From Larsenimonas suaedae (GTDB lineage: Bacteria > Pseudomonadota > Gammaproteobacteria > Pseudomonadales > Halomonadaceae): a stretch of DNA of 64,000 nucleotides. Below are positions 1 through 9,628 of this stretch, one piece after another. Each line of letters opens with the position of its first letter. The first letter of the stretch is position 1. The DNA is taken from positions 62,001 through 126,000 of the forward strand of contig NZ_JAMLJI010000004.1 in NCBI RefSeq assembly GCF_023712105.1, written 5' to 3'. A program made the position numbers and the translations under genes. The notes under the pieces were generated by a model that was not told the origin of the DNA, made no database searches, and saw nothing but the letters and a program-made list of their open reading frames with translations.

Positions 1-117
1 CACGCCGGGGTTTGGCCCGGCGGGGCGTGATTCATGGTGCTGGTGTGTCCATGCCATCGGCGACTCGGCGCCTTCCTGACTGACCGGACGGCAATCGAAT
101 TCTTTGATATTAGACAT
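1..117 (-). CDS. soxG: Sarcosine oxidase gamma subunit, N-terminal part (cut by window edge)
   Basis: Only the first 39 codons lie in the window; translation begins MSNIKEFDCRPVSQEGAESP and runs off the left edge. The ATG at 117 overlaps the end of soxA by 8 bases and is preceded, inside soxA, by a GGGAG ribosome site, so the two are translationally coupled. Position after soxB-soxD-soxA is the standard place for the gamma subunit of heterotetrameric sarcosine oxidase, a small subunit with a GcvT-like fold. Identification depends mostly on this context because the visible part is short. Confidence 0.75.
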   Translation of the reverse strand, partial: MSNIKEFDCRPVSQEGAESPMAWTHQHHESRPAGPNPGV

Positions 118-3100
118 TTTGACGCTCCCACTTGGGATCAAGAAATACCGGGCTGACGATTTCTGCTTCATGCACCGTGCCATCGACCATCGGCATGTAG
201 ACGGTCTGACCCATGCGCTCGTGACCACCCTTGACGACCGCAAGTGCGATGCCGTGCTTCAGGTGCGCACTGTAGTAGCTTGACGTCACGTGGCCGACCA
301 TGGTCATCGGGATCGACTGGTTCGGGTCGAACACGATCTGGGCGCCTTCCTCGAGCACCACGCTTGGGTCCTTCGGCTTGAGGCCAACAAACTGCTTGCG
401 GTCCTTGCGCGAGGTGTCGGGACGCGTCAGAGCGCGCTTGCCGATCCACTCGAACGGCTTGTCGTAGCCCACGGCCCACTGAAGACCAAGGTCTTCCGGC
501 GTGACGGAACCATCGGTGTCCTGACCGGCGATGATCAGACCCTTCTCGGCACGCAGTACGTGCATGGTTTCGGTGCCGTACGGGGTCAGGCCGTATTTCT
601 CGCCCTTGTCGAACAGCTCGAGCCAGACCTTCATGGCGTAGTTGGCTTGAACGTTGATCTCGTAGGCCAGCTCGCCGGTGAACGAGATTCGGAAGATGCG
701 CGCCGGTACGCCGGCCACGGTGCCTTCCTTCCAATCCATGAACTTGAACGACTCACGGTCCAGATCCAGATCGGTGGTCACTTCTTCCATCAGCTTCCGC
801 GCGTCCGGGCCGGTCACGGTCATGGTGGCCCAGTGATCGGTTACGGAGGTGAAGTAGACGTCGAGTTCCGGCCATTCGGTCTGATGCCAGACTTCCAGCC
901 ACTCGAGCACGGACGCCGCGCCGCCAGTGGTGGTGGTCATCAGGAAGTGGTTCTCGCCGAGGCAGCTGGTGGTACCGTCGTCCATCAGCATGCCGTCGTC
1001 TTTACACATCAGGCCGTAACGAACGCGACCCGGCGCGAGCTTGGCCCACTTGTTGGTGTAGACGCGGTTGAGGAATTCACGAGCGTCCGGACCCTGGATG
1101 TCGATCTTGCCGAGGGTGGAGGCGTCCAGAATGCCGATTTTCTCGCGCACCGCGAGGCACTCGCGGTTCACGGCCTCGTGCATCGTTTCCTTCTTGCCGT
1201 TGACGGTTTTCGGGAAGTACCACGGGCGCTTCCACTGACCGACGTCCTCGAATTCAGCGCCGTGCTCGACGTGCCACTGATGCATGGCGGTGTAACGCTC
1301 GGGGTCGAACAGCTCACGGCAGTGACGGCCGGCGATGGCGCCGAAGGTGACCGGCGTGTAGTTCGGGCGGAACACGGTGGTGCCGACTTCCGGGATGCTG
1401 CGCTTCAGGATGCGCGCGGCAATCGCCATGCCGTTGATGTTGCCGAGCTTGCCCTGGTCGGTGCCGAAGCCGAGCGCGGTGTAGCGCTTGACGTGCTCGA
1501 TGGACTCGAAGCCTTCACGGGTCGCGATGTCGATGGCAGAGGCCGTGACGTCGTTCTGGAAGTCGACGAACTGCTTGGGCGCACGCAGCGTGTCCTTGGT
1601 GTGTGGCACCTGGTAAAGCTCGCAGCTCGGGCCTTCCTTGAGGGCGTCGACCTTCGGCGCTTCGGTTTTCTTGCTGCCGTCGAGGCTGCCGAGATCGCTG
1701 AGTGCCTGTTCGGCGGCGGCGGCGGCGTTTTCGAGCACGCTTTTCAGATCGAAGGTGCCGGTGACGCTGCCAGCAGGTGTCAGACCACGAACGTCGCCGG
1801 GGACGAAACCAAGCACGTCGTCACGCCACTGCGGACGGGTACCGGTGTGCGAGGACAGGTGCACGACCGGGCTGTAGCCACCGGAGCTTGCGATGGTGTC
1901 GCACTCGATGTCCTGAACCTTGCCGGTGACCTTGAAGCCCTGCGGATCGATTTCGGCAACGCATGCGCCAGAGACGCGGTTGGTGCCCTTGCCTTCGATC
2001 ACGGCACTGCCGGTGATGATCTTGATGCCGAGGTCACGGGCCTGATCGATCAGGCTGCCTTCGGGCGATTTGCGCGCATCGACGATGGCGGCGACCTTGC
2101 GGCCGGCTTCGTGCCAGTCAAGTGCTGCGCGATAGGCGTGGTCGTTGGTGGTCGTGAGGACCAGCGTGTTGCCCGGTACCACACCGTAGCGACGGATGTA
2201 GGTCGAGACAGCGCCGGCGACCATGTTGCCCGGAACGTCGTTGTTGGCATAAACCAGCGGACGCTCGTGCGTGCCGGAGGCCAGAATCACGCGCTTGGCG
2301 CGAACGCGGTGCATGCGCGAGCGAACCTGCGGGCGGCCGTTGATCGGCGTGGCGCGGTCCCAGACATGCTCGGTGCGGCGCTCGTGCAGGGTCACGAAGT
2401 TGTGATCGTGCAGGCCGTTGGCGGTGGTGCGCGGCAGCAGTTCGACGTTGTCGAGCTGTGTCAGTTCCTCGAGCACCTCGGCGACCCAGCGTGCGGCCGG
2501 CTTGCCGTCGATCAGCTCGCGGCTGTCGAGCAGGGCGCCGCCCATTTCTTCCTGTTCGTCGCAGACAATGACGCGCACGCCACTGCGACCGGCAGACAGC
2601 GCCGACATCAGACCCGCCGCGCCGGCACCGACGATCAGAACGTCGCAGTGCTGGTTCAGGTGGTCATAGGTGTCCGGATCGTTTTCACGCGGGCTGCGGC
2701 CAAGACCGGCGCCCTTGCGGATGTACTTTTCGTACGTCATCCACATGGAGGCCGGGGCCATGAAGGTCTTGTAGTAGAAGCCCGGCGGCATGAACCCACC
2801 GCCCATCTTGCCGACCATGCCCATCAGGTCGCGCTGAACGTTGGGCCAGCCGTTGGTGCTCTTGGCGACGAGGCCTTCATAGAGCGCCTGCTGAGTGGCA
2901 CGCACGTTCGGCACCTGAGTGGACTCGGTCGAACCAAGCTGCACCAGCGCATTGGGCTCTTCGGCACCTGCGGCGACGACGCCACGCGGACGCGAGTACT
3001 TGAAACTGCGGTTGACGATGTCGACGCCGTTGGCGAGCAGGGCCGAGGCCAGTGTGTCGCCTTCAAAGCCTGTGTAACGGGTGCCGTTGTAGGTGAACGT

Positions 3101-3157
3101 GAGCGGCCGCTTACGGTCGATGCGTCCACCCTTGGCAAGACGATTAGCCTGTGTCAT
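110..3157 (-). CDS. soxA: Sarcosine oxidase alpha subunit
   Basis: Large subunit (1015 aa, normal length) of heterotetrameric sarcosine oxidase, which demethylates sarcosine to glycine and passes the methyl carbon to tetrahydrofolate, making H2O2 and methylene-THF. The N-terminal ~100 residues form the Fer2-like domain (FEGDTLASALLANGVDIVNR). A Rossmann dinucleotide site VLIVGAGAAGLMSALSAG lies near residue 175. The C-terminal ~400 residues are a GcvT-like folate domain (GKIDIQGPDAREFLNRVYTN). The start overlaps the soxD stop by 4 bases and follows an AGGAGGAAC ribosome site. It belongs to the glyA-soxB-D-A-G operon in the cytoplasm. Confidence 0.96.
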   Translation of the reverse strand: MTQANRLAKGGRIDRKRPLTFTYNGTRYTGFEGDTLASALLANGVDIVNRSFKYSRPRGVVAAGAEEPNALVQLGSTESTQVPNVRATQQALYEGLVAKSTNGWPNVQRDLMGMVGKMGGGFMPPGFYYKTFMAPASMWMTYEKYIRKGAGLGRSPRENDPDTYDHLNQHCDVLIVGAGAAGLMSALSAGRSGVRVIVCDEQEEMGGALLDSRELIDGKPAARWVAEVLEELTQLDNVELLPRTTANGLHDHNFVTLHERRTEHVWDRATPINGRPQVRSRMHRVRAKRVILASGTHERPLVYANNDVPGNMVAGAVSTYIRRYGVVPGNTLVLTTTNDHAYRAALDWHEAGRKVAAIVDARKSPEGSLIDQARDLGIKIITGSAVIEGKGTNRVSGACVAEIDPQGFKVTGKVQDIECDTIASSGGYSPVVHLSSHTGTRPQWRDDVLGFVPGDVRGLTPAGSVTGTFDLKSVLENAAAAAEQALSDLGSLDGSKKTEAPKVDALKEGPSCELYQVPHTKDTLRAPKQFVDFQNDVTASAIDIATREGFESIEHVKRYTALGFGTDQGKLGNINGMAIAARILKRSIPEVGTTVFRPNYTPVTFGAIAGRHCRELFDPERYTAMHQWHVEHGAEFEDVGQWKRPWYFPKTVNGKKETMHEAVNRECLAVREKIGILDASTLGKIDIQGPDAREFLNRVYTNKWAKLAPGRVRYGLMCKDDGMLMDDGTTSCLGENHFLMTTTTGGAASVLEWLEVWHQTEWPELDVYFTSVTDHWATMTVTGPDARKLMEEVTTDLDLDRESFKFMDWKEGTVAGVPARIFRISFTGELAYEINVQANYAMKVWLELFDKGEKYGLTPYGTETMHVLRAEKGLIIAGQDTDGSVTPEDLGLQWAVGYDKPFEWIGKRALTRPDTSRKDRKQFVGLKPKDPSVVLEEGAQIVFDPNQSIPMTMVGHVTSSYYSAHLKHGIALAVVKGGHERMGQTVYMPMVDGTVHEAEIVSPVFLDPKWERQNV

Positions 3158-3546
3158 GCCTGTTCCTCCTCGTTCAGTGATTCGCTCTCGGGACGTGCGC
3201 CAACGGTCTGCCAGCCGCTTGTTTCTGCCTGGACGCCGGACTGACGTTTCAGGTCCCCAACGTTTTCAGCGGTAACCGACGGGCGCTCACCCATCTTGTA
3301 CGTCTCGTAGATTTCATAAGTTGCGGAGTTGCGCGTCATGTTGAAGAACTTGCGGCAACCGACCGCGTGCAGCCACATCTCGTGGTGAACGCCGCGCTCG
3401 TTATCACGGAAGAACAGGTAGCCGCCCCATTCGTCGTCGGTGCTGTTCGCCGGGTCCGCCGGACGGCGCAGGTGCGCCTGACCGCTCGGGTGGAACTCTT
3501 CTTCTTCGCGGTACTCGTCGCAGTACGGGCAATAGATATGAAACAT
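3154..3546 (-). CDS. soxD: Sarcosine oxidase delta subunit
   Basis: Small (130 aa) zinc-binding subunit of heterotetrameric sarcosine oxidase. The N-terminus MFHIYCPYCDEYREEEEF has Cys6 and Cys9; His60 and Cys64 (LHAVGCRKFF) complete the likely zinc site, the same spacing as known for the family. It lies 12 bases after soxB and overlaps soxA by 4 bases, so it is co-translated with both. The C-terminal tail (about residues 105-130) is low-complexity and acidic. Confidence 0.95.
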   Translation of the reverse strand: MFHIYCPYCDEYREEEEFHPSGQAHLRRPADPANSTDDEWGGYLFFRDNERGVHHEMWLHAVGCRKFFNMTRNSATYEIYETYKMGERPSVTAENVGDLKRQSGVQAETSGWQTVGARPESESLNEEEQA

Positions 3547-3558
3547 GCTGCAATCTCC

Positions 3559-4809
3559 TCAGTGAGCGACGCCAGCGGCACCGTGTTCGTCCACCAGTGC
3601 GCCCGTATTGAAACGGTCGATCGAAAATGGCGCGGCAATGGGGTGGGCTTCGTTCTTGGCAAGCGTTGCCGCGAAGATATGACCGGAACCTGGCGTGGCC
3701 TTGAAGCCACCGGTACCCCAACCGCAGTTGAAGAACATGCCCTTGACCGGCGTTGCCGAGATGATCGGGCTGGCGTCCGGGCAGGTATCGACGACACCAC
3801 CCCACTGACGGTTCATGCGGACACGCGAGAAGATCGGGAACATCTCGACGATGGCCTGAAGCGTATGCTCGACCGTCGTGTAGCTGCCGCGCTGACCGTA
3901 GCCGACGTAGCCATCGATACCGGCGCCGATGACCAGGTCACCCTTGTCCGACTGGCTGACGTAGCCGTGAACGTGGTTGGACATGACCACGGTGTCGAGG
4001 ACCGGCTTGAGCGGCTCGGAGACCAGGGCCTGCAGCGGGTGCGACTCGAGCGGCAGCTTGAAGCCGGCCATCTTGGCAAGTACGCCCGAGTTACCGGCCG
4101 CGACGCAGCCCACGGTCTTGGCTTCGATGTCACCGCGGTTGGTGTGCACGCCATAGACGCGGCCGTCACGGATCTTGAAGCCGGTCACTTCGGTGTTCTG
4201 CAGAAGGTCAACGCCCATGGCGTCGGCTGCACGGGCAAAGCCCCAGGCGACGGCGTCGTGACGCGCAACACCACCACGTGGCTGCCAGGAGGCGCCCATG
4301 ACCGGGTAACGTGCGTTCTTGGAGCAGTCGAGAATCGGAACGATGTCCTGCACGCCCTTGGCGTCGAGCACTTCACCGTCGACGCCGTTCAAGCGGTTGG
4401 CGTTGACGCGGCGCTGGATGTCGCGCATGTCCTGCAGGGTGTGGCCCAGGTTGAGGACGCCACGCTGGGAGAACATGACGTTGTAGTTCAAGTCCTGCGA
4501 CAGACCTTCCCACAGCTTCATCGAGTGCTCGAACATCGCTGCGGCTTCGTCCCACAGGTAGTTGGAACGAACGATGGTGGTGTTACGCGCGGTGTTACCG
4601 CCGCCCAACCAGCCTTTCTCGATCACGGCAACGTTGGTGATGCCGTGTTCCTTGGCCAGGTAGTAGGCCGTGGCCAGCCCGTGACCGCCGCCGCCGACGA
4701 TGATGACGTCGTACTGCTTCTTGGGCGTTGGGTTGCGCCATTGACGCTCCCAGTTCTCATGGTGGCTCATCGCATGCTTGACGAGCCCGAATCCTGAATA
4801 ACGCTTCAT
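3559..4809 (-). CDS. soxB: Sarcosine oxidase beta subunit
   Basis: FAD/FMN flavoprotein subunit (416 aa) that carries the sarcosine dehydrogenation site of the heterotetramer. The FAD Rossmann site [19 protein letters not shown] lies at residues 34-52. The His in ARHDAVAW (residue 184) sits where the family attaches FMN covalently; this is family knowledge, not visible directly. Start chosen at [10 protein letters not shown] because a GGAG ribosome site lies 9 bases upstream and a longer reading frame runs into glyA. It follows glyA by 40 bases and precedes soxD by 12. Confidence 0.96.
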   Translation of the reverse strand: MKRYSGFGLVKHAMSHHENWERQWRNPTPKKQYDVIIVGGGGHGLATAYYLAKEHGITNVAVIEKGWLGGGNTARNTTIVRSNYLWDEAAAMFEHSMKLWEGLSQDLNYNVMFSQRGVLNLGHTLQDMRDIQRRVNANRLNGVDGEVLDAKGVQDIVPILDCSKNARYPVMGASWQPRGGVARHDAVAWGFARAADAMGVDLLQNTEVTGFKIRDGRVYGVHTNRGDIEAKTVGCVAAGNSGVLAKMAGFKLPLESHPLQALVSEPLKPVLDTVVMSNHVHGYVSQSDKGDLVIGAGIDGYVGYGQRGSYTTVEHTLQAIVEMFPIFSRVRMNRQWGGVVDTCPDASPIISATPVKGMFFNCGWGTGGFKATPGSGHIFAATLAKNEAHPIAAPFSIDRFNTGALVDEHGAAGVAH

Positions 4810-4849
4810 GTTTATCTCCAAAGAACGCCGATCCGTTCTTGTCAGGCAA

Positions 4850-6157
4850 TCAGAGGGCGGTGGCGTTTTCGTCGGCCATCGCGGAAGTTTTGGCGTCCCC
4901 GTAGACGGGGTAACGAGCGCAAAGGCGTGCGACCTGGTCGCGAACCTCGGCTTCGACCGCCTCGGTGGCATCGCCCTGTTCGAGCGCATCGAGTACGTCG
5001 CAGATCCAGCCAGCAAGCTGCACACAGTCGGCTTCGACCATGCCGCGGGTCGTGATGGCCGGTGTGCCGATACGAAGACCGGAGGTCACGAACGGGCTCT
5101 GCGGATCGTTGGGTACGGTGTTCTTGTTGACCGTGATGTGCGCGCGACCGAGCGCGGCGTCGGCGTCCTTGCCGGTAATGCCCTGCTTGATCAGCGACAC
5201 GAGGAACAGGTGATCGTTGGTGCCACCGGACACCACGTCAAAGCCTCGCTCGATGAAGGTCTCGGCCATGACCTGAGCATTGGCCAGCACCTGACGCTGA
5301 TAGTTGACGAAGTCCTGACACATCGCTTCCTTGAACGCCACGGCCTTGGCCGCGATGACGTGCATCAGGGGGCCGCCCTGCTGGCCGGGGAATACGGCCG
5401 CATTGAGCTTCTTGTACAGGTCGGCGTCGCCATTGGCTGAAAGAATCATGCCGCCACGCGGGCCGCGCAGGGTCTTGTGCGTGGTGGTGGTCACGACGTG
5501 GGCGTGGGGCAGCGGGCTCGGGTAGAGGTCCGCCGCGACCAGGCCGGCCACGTGAGCCATGTCGACCAGCAGCCACGCACCGACGTTGTCGGCAATGGAG
5601 CGGAACCGGCGCCAGTCGATCACGCGCGAATAGGCAGAAAAGCCCGCGATGATCAGCTTGGGCTGGTGTTCGTTGGCCAGGCGCTCGACGTCGTCGTAGT
5701 CGATTTCGCCGGTCTCGGGGTCGAGGCCGTATTGAATGGCGTTGTAGTGCTTGCCGGAAAAGTTCGGCGCCGCGCCGTGGGTCAGGTGGCCACCGTGGGC
5801 AAGGCTCATGCCGAGCACGGTGTCGCCGGGCTTGACCAGCGCCATGAAGACCGCTGCGTTCGCCTGGGCACCGGAGTGCGGCTGAACGTTGGCGTAGTCG
5901 GCCCCGAACAGGTCGCAGGCGCGCTCGATCGCCAGCTGCTCGGCCTTGTCGACGAACTCGCAGCCGCCATAGTAGCGACGGCCCGGATAGCCTTCGGCGT
6001 ACTTGTTGGTAAGCTGTGAGCCCTGGGCCTGCATCACCGCCCGACTGGTGTAGTTTTCGGACGCGATCAGCTCGATGTGCGCTTCCTGGCGCTCGACCTC
6101 TTCGGTGATGGCGGCCGTGATCAAGGGATCAAAGACGTTCAGATCATCATGGTTCAT
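4850..6157 (-). CDS. glyA: Serine hydroxymethyltransferase (sarcosine-operon copy)
   Basis: PLP enzyme (435 aa) that interconverts serine and glycine with tetrahydrofolate carrying the one-carbon unit. Seen are the N-terminal [10 protein letters not shown] signature and the PLP-lysine motif [15 protein letters not shown]. As first gene of the sox operon it would use the glycine and methylene-THF released by sarcosine oxidase to make serine. The start at 6157 (MNHDDLNVF) fits the family; an in-frame ATG five codons earlier (6172) is possible, and neither has a strong ribosome site. A second housekeeping glyA elsewhere is likely but not seen here. Confidence 0.95.
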   Translation of the reverse strand: MNHDDLNVFDPLITAAITEEVERQEAHIELIASENYTSRAVMQAQGSQLTNKYAEGYPGRRYYGGCEFVDKAEQLAIERACDLFGADYANVQPHSGAQANAAVFMALVKPGDTVLGMSLAHGGHLTHGAAPNFSGKHYNAIQYGLDPETGEIDYDDVERLANEHQPKLIIAGFSAYSRVIDWRRFRSIADNVGAWLLVDMAHVAGLVAADLYPSPLPHAHVVTTTTHKTLRGPRGGMILSANGDADLYKKLNAAVFPGQQGGPLMHVIAAKAVAFKEAMCQDFVNYQRQVLANAQVMAETFIERGFDVVSGGTNDHLFLVSLIKQGITGKDADAALGRAHITVNKNTVPNDPQSPFVTSGLRIGTPAITTRGMVEADCVQLAGWICDVLDALEQGDATEAVEAEVRDQVARLCARYPVYGDAKTSAMADENATAL

Positions 6158-6309
6158 GGAAGTACCCGGCATCTTGTGATTGTTCGGCCCAAGCGGCCTT
6201 GCAGGCGGGACTTGGACAATGCGCGTCGGCTGGCGCCGATTCCGGTGGGATGGCGCGTCCGTGATGGGCTCATCATTGGCTGGATCGAGAGGCAAATGAT
6301 TGAACGTTT

Positions 6310-6367
6310 GCGTCAGTTCTTTTGTAAGAAACCACGAATGACGCTAATTTTTTGAATTTGCGTCATT
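6310..6367. promoter_or_regulatory. GCGTCA repeats upstream of the glyA-sox operon
   Basis: An inverted pair AATGACGC (6337-6344) and GCGTCATT (6360-6367) is separated by an AT-rich 15-base spacer, with a third copy GCGTCAGTT at 6310-6318. They lie 150-210 bases upstream of glyA, between it and the AraC-type gene read in the same direction. They could be activator or repressor sites; the binding protein is not known from sequence. No clear promoter hexamers were assigned. Confidence 0.35.
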
Positions 6368-6435
6368 TTTTGGTAACAAAGCGCGTTATTCATTAGTCGT
6401 GCATGTCGCGCTGAGATACACCGATGTCGCGGCTG

Positions 6436-7512
6436 TTATCGGTCGCTGTGGTCGTCGATGTGCAGGAAGAAGGGGTCTACCAGCGGCGTGTGCGCCGTTT
6501 TTGAACGTTTGCGCAATTCCGACGGGGAGACGCCGAAGGCGTCGCGGAAATGACGCGAGAAATGGGCGGTGTCGGAAAAGCCGCAGCGGTCGCCGATGTC
6601 GGTGACGCTTGCCTGAGTGTAGCTCAATAACCAGTACCCGTAGCGAAGGCGCAGGTCGCGGGCAAATTTCTGTGGGCTCATGCCGAGCTGATCGCGAAAG
6701 CGGCGCTCGAGGCTCCGTCGGGAGGTGTTGAGCCGGCTGGCCAGCTCATCGACGCTCAGGATGGTACCGAGGTGCTGCTCAAGCGTCGAAATGGCCCGTC
6801 GCACCAGCGGGTCGACCACCCGGTTGAAGATCACGGGCTGAGGCTGGGGGTGCGAGGCCTCCCGGGGCTCATCGATCAGCATGATGTGCAGGCTTTTTCG
6901 TGCCCATGAGCGGCCCAGATGGCGCTCGATCAGATACGCCGCCAGGTCGGCGGAAGCGATGCCGCCGGCGCAGGTCAGGCGGTCGCCGTCGTCCAGGTAG
7001 AGCTGATCGGCGACCGGCTCGATGTCGGGGTAGCGCGAGGCCAGGTCGCGGTGATGGTACCAGCTGATGCAGCAGCGCCGGCCCTCCATCAGCCCGGCCT
7101 GAATCAGCGGGAAGGCCCCGGTGCAGATACCGATCAGCGGCACGCCCTTGTCGGCGGCGAGGCGAAGATAGGCGAGGGCGTCCGGGTCCTGCGGGTCGTC
7201 GTGCTCCTCGTCTGACAGCACCCCGCCGATCACGACGATGTAATCGAAGCGCTCGGGGGCGCTCAAGGGCTCGCAGTCGGTCATGACCGCGCCGCAGCTG
7301 GAGGTGACGTTCTGGCCCTGAGTGGTCATGAAACGCCACTGACAGTGCACCTGCCGGCTCCGGTCGCCGTCATCGGCGGCCAGGCGCAGGCAGTCGACGA
7401 ACGCCGAGAAGGGCAGCATGGTGAAACGCTGCAACAGAACGAACCCCACCGACAGGGGCGCGCATTGGGGCGCACTGGCATCTAACAGCATGACTCGGCC
7501 ATCCGGGGACAC
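6436..7512 (-). CDS. DJ-1/PfpI plus AraC-type regulator (GbdR/SouR-like)
   Basis: A 358-aa regulator of the GlxA class: an N-terminal DJ-1/PfpI (glutamine-amidotransferase-like) domain at about residues 20-190, with the nucleophile-elbow-like GICTGAFPLIQAG, then an AraC helix-turn-helix domain at about 240-335 (LSVDELASRLNTSRRSLERR, GFSDTAHFSRHFRDAFG). In pseudomonads relatives such as GbdR, CdhR and SouR control glycine betaine, carnitine and sarcosine breakdown. Here it lies upstream of glyA-sox in the same direction, so control of that operon is a fair inference. Start uncertain: GTG at 7512 or ATG at 7491, both without a strong ribosome site. Confidence 0.85.
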   Translation of the reverse strand: MSPDGRVMLLDASAPQCAPLSVGFVLLQRFTMLPFSAFVDCLRLAADDGDRSRQVHCQWRFMTTQGQNVTSSCGAVMTDCEPLSAPERFDYIVVIGGVLSDEEHDDPQDPDALAYLRLAADKGVPLIGICTGAFPLIQAGLMEGRRCCISWYHHRDLASRYPDIEPVADQLYLDDGDRLTCAGGIASADLAAYLIERHLGRSWARKSLHIMLIDEPREASHPQPQPVIFNRVVDPLVRRAISTLEQHLGTILSVDELASRLNTSRRSLERRFRDQLGMSPQKFARDLRLRYGYWLLSYTQASVTDIGDRCGFSDTAHFSRHFRDAFGVSPSELRKRSKTAHTPLVDPFFLHIDDHSDR

Positions 7513-7633
7513 GTTGATCCGTATTGTTGTTGTCGTGGCACCAAGGCGGCAGGCGCGCGGTGCAGTTGTTGGGCGACAAGAATAGTGCGGACGGCAAGGC
7601 GGTGTCGATACGCTCTTCAGCTCGATGCGTGCT

Positions 7634-8758
7634 TCAGGGCGAGGGGCTCACCCGAACGGTCGGGCTGCCGTCAGTCTCCTCAAGCCCCGGCGCATGATCG
7701 AGGCGGCGCTCATGGTCATCGAACAGGTGACATGGGCCATCGATGGCGAGGCGAATGGGCCCGTCGGCGATAACGCCTTCGGCCTTGAGTTCGGCCATCG
7801 GTCGACGCGCCGTCACCGGTGTATCGTGGCCGGGCAGACGCACATGCACCAGCGCCTCGGTGCCAAGCGGCTCGATCAGATCGACCGTGCCGGACAGCGC
7901 GCCGTCTGCGTCCAGGCGCAGATGTTCCGGGCGAATGCCCAGCGTTCGGGCCTGCGCAAGCACCGCGTTTGAGCCCGTAAGCTGACGGTGACCGCGTAGA
8001 AAGGCCAAACCGCCCTCATGATGCACCGGCAGCAGGTTCATGGCCGGTGAGCCGATGAATCGGGCCACGAAGCAGCTGGCCGGACGTTCGAACAGCGCCA
8101 TCGGCGTGCCGATCTGCTCGATCCGCCCGTCTCGCATCACCACCAGTCGGTCTGCAAGCGTCATGGCCTCCACCTGATCGTGGGTGACGTAAAGCATGCT
8201 GGCCCCGAGGCGCTTTTGCAGCCGGCGGATTTCGAGGCGCATCTGCACTCTGAGCGCGGCGTCCAGGTTCGACAGCGGCTCATCGAACAGAAACACCCTG
8301 GGTTCTCTCACGATCGCTCGGCCCATGGCGACGCGCTGGCGCTGGCCGCCGGAAAGCTGTTTCGGCCGCCGGTCGAGCAGATGCTCGATGCCAAGCAGGG
8401 TGGCGGCTTCCTTGACCCGGCGCGAGATTTCCGCCCGCGGCCGCTTTTGAAGCGTGAGCGCGTAGGCCATGTTGCCGAATACGCTCATGTGCGGGTAGAG
8501 CGCGTAGTTCTGAAACACCATCGCCACGTCGCGCCTGGCGGGCTCGAGCGTGTTGGCCGGTTGGTCGCCAAGCGTCAGCGTACCGCCGCTGATCGATTCG
8601 AGCCCGGCCACCATGCGCAGAAGCGTCGATTTCCCGCAGCCGGACGGCCCGACCAGTACCATCAGTTCGCCATCCTCGAGGGTCAGGTCGATACCGTGCA
8701 CGGCGCGCTGGCCGCCGGGATAGGTTTTCGTGAGCTGCTCGCAGGCAAGCGTTGCCAT
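7634..8758 (-). CDS. ugpC: sn-Glycerol-3-phosphate ABC importer, ATPase
   Basis: MalK/UgpC-type ATPase (374 aa). Walker [10 protein letters not shown] near residue 37, signature [15 protein letters not shown] near 135, Walker [12 protein letters not shown] and H-loop THD are intact, and a TOBE regulatory domain fills the C-terminal third ([10 protein letters not shown]). It energises uptake of glycerol-3-phosphate, and in many bacteria glycerophosphodiesters. It is the last gene of ugpB-A-E-C; no ugpQ diesterase follows. Confidence 0.93.
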   Translation of the reverse strand: MATLACEQLTKTYPGGQRAVHGIDLTLEDGELMVLVGPSGCGKSTLLRMVAGLESISGGTLTLGDQPANTLEPARRDVAMVFQNYALYPHMSVFGNMAYALTLQKRPRAEISRRVKEAATLLGIEHLLDRRPKQLSGGQRQRVAMGRAIVREPRVFLFDEPLSNLDAALRVQMRLEIRRLQKRLGASMLYVTHDQVEAMTLADRLVVMRDGRIEQIGTPMALFERPASCFVARFIGSPAMNLLPVHHEGGLAFLRGHRQLTGSNAVLAQARTLGIRPEHLRLDADGALSGTVDLIEPLGTEALVHVRLPGHDTPVTARRPMAELKAEGVIADGPIRLAIDGPCHLFDDHERRLDHAPGLEETDGSPTVRVSPSP

Positions 8759-8782
8759 GTCAGGGCCTCCTTGGGGGCGGGG

Positions 8783-9628
8783 TCATTTATCGAGGTCGGT
8801 CAGCCCGCGCACGAAAAACCGCTGGAAGGCAATGATGACGGCGACCGGCGGCAGAATCGTCAATACGGCCATGGCGGTGGCAAGCTGCCACGGCGGCAGG
8901 GTGTCGGTGGCCTGTACGAAGTTCTTGAGACTGATGACGGCGGTGGCGTGCTCGGGGGAGTTGGCCGCGAGCAGCGGCCACAGGTACTGGTTCCAGCCGT
9001 AGAGGAACATGATCACAAAAAGCGCCGCAAGATTGGTCCTTGAAAGCGGTATGACGAAATCCTTTAAAAAGCGCAGTGGCCCGGCGCCGTCGAGCCGGGC
9101 AGCCTCGATCAGCTCCTGAGGCAGGCTCATGAAGCTCTGGCGCAGTAGAAAGGTCGCGGTGGCCGAGGCGATCAGCGGCAGGATCATGCCGGCGTAGGTG
9201 TCGATCAGGCCAAAGCGGGCCACCACGCTGTAGGTCGGGACGATGCGCACCTCGATCGGCAGCATCAGCGTTACGAAAATCAGCCAGAAACACAGCGTGC
9301 GGCACGGAAATCGAAAGAAGACGATGGCGTAGGCGGCCAGCAGTGAAATGGCGATCTTACCCACTGCGATGCCCAGCGCCATGATCAGGGAATTCAACAA
9401 GAGCCGGAGCGCGCTGACGCCGAGCCCGCTGATGGGCTCGCTCAGAAGCTGCCAGTAGTTGGCAAGCCCTTCGTCTCCAAACCACAAAGGCGCCACGCCG
9501 CTTTGAAGCGCGCCCGCGCTGTGGGTTGACGCAGTGAGGGCGAGCCAGACCGGCAGGCCGAACACGAGCACGCCGAGCACTAAAATCACATGAGTGAGCC
9601 GGTCAAGACCCGGGCGGGAGTAGCGCAT
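8783..9628 (-). CDS. ugpE: sn-Glycerol-3-phosphate ABC importer, permease
   Basis: Inner-membrane permease (281 aa) with six predicted membrane helices and the EAA coupling loop EAARLDGAGPLRFLKDFVIP, which contacts the ATPase. Its ATG overlaps the TGA of ugpA as ATGA, showing translational coupling. Order ugpB-A-E-C is the usual one. The C-terminal half ends in the typical basic FFVRGLTDLDK tail. Confidence 0.93.
   Translation of the reverse strand: MRYSRPGLDRLTHVILVLGVLVFGLPVWLALTASTHSAGALQSGVAPLWFGDEGLANYWQLLSEPISGLGVSALRLLLNSLIMALGIAVGKIAISLLAAYAIVFFRFPCRTLCFWLIFVTLMLPIEVRIVPTYSVVARFGLIDTYAGMILPLIASATATFLLRQSFMSLPQELIEAARLDGAGPLRFLKDFVIPLSRTNLAALFVIMFLYGWNQYLWPLLAANSPEHATAVISLKNFVQATDTLPPWQLATAMAVLTILPPVAVIIAFQRFFVRGLTDLDK

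Noticed and set aside
290-3244. Long plus-strand reading frame opposite soxA
   Set aside because: Antisense shadow typical of GC-rich DNA; the opposite strand encodes an unmistakable SoxA, and the product here has no family character.
3367-4797. 476-codon plus-strand frame opposite soxB and soxD
   Set aside because: Antisense shadow of two certain genes with no ribosome site or domain resemblance.
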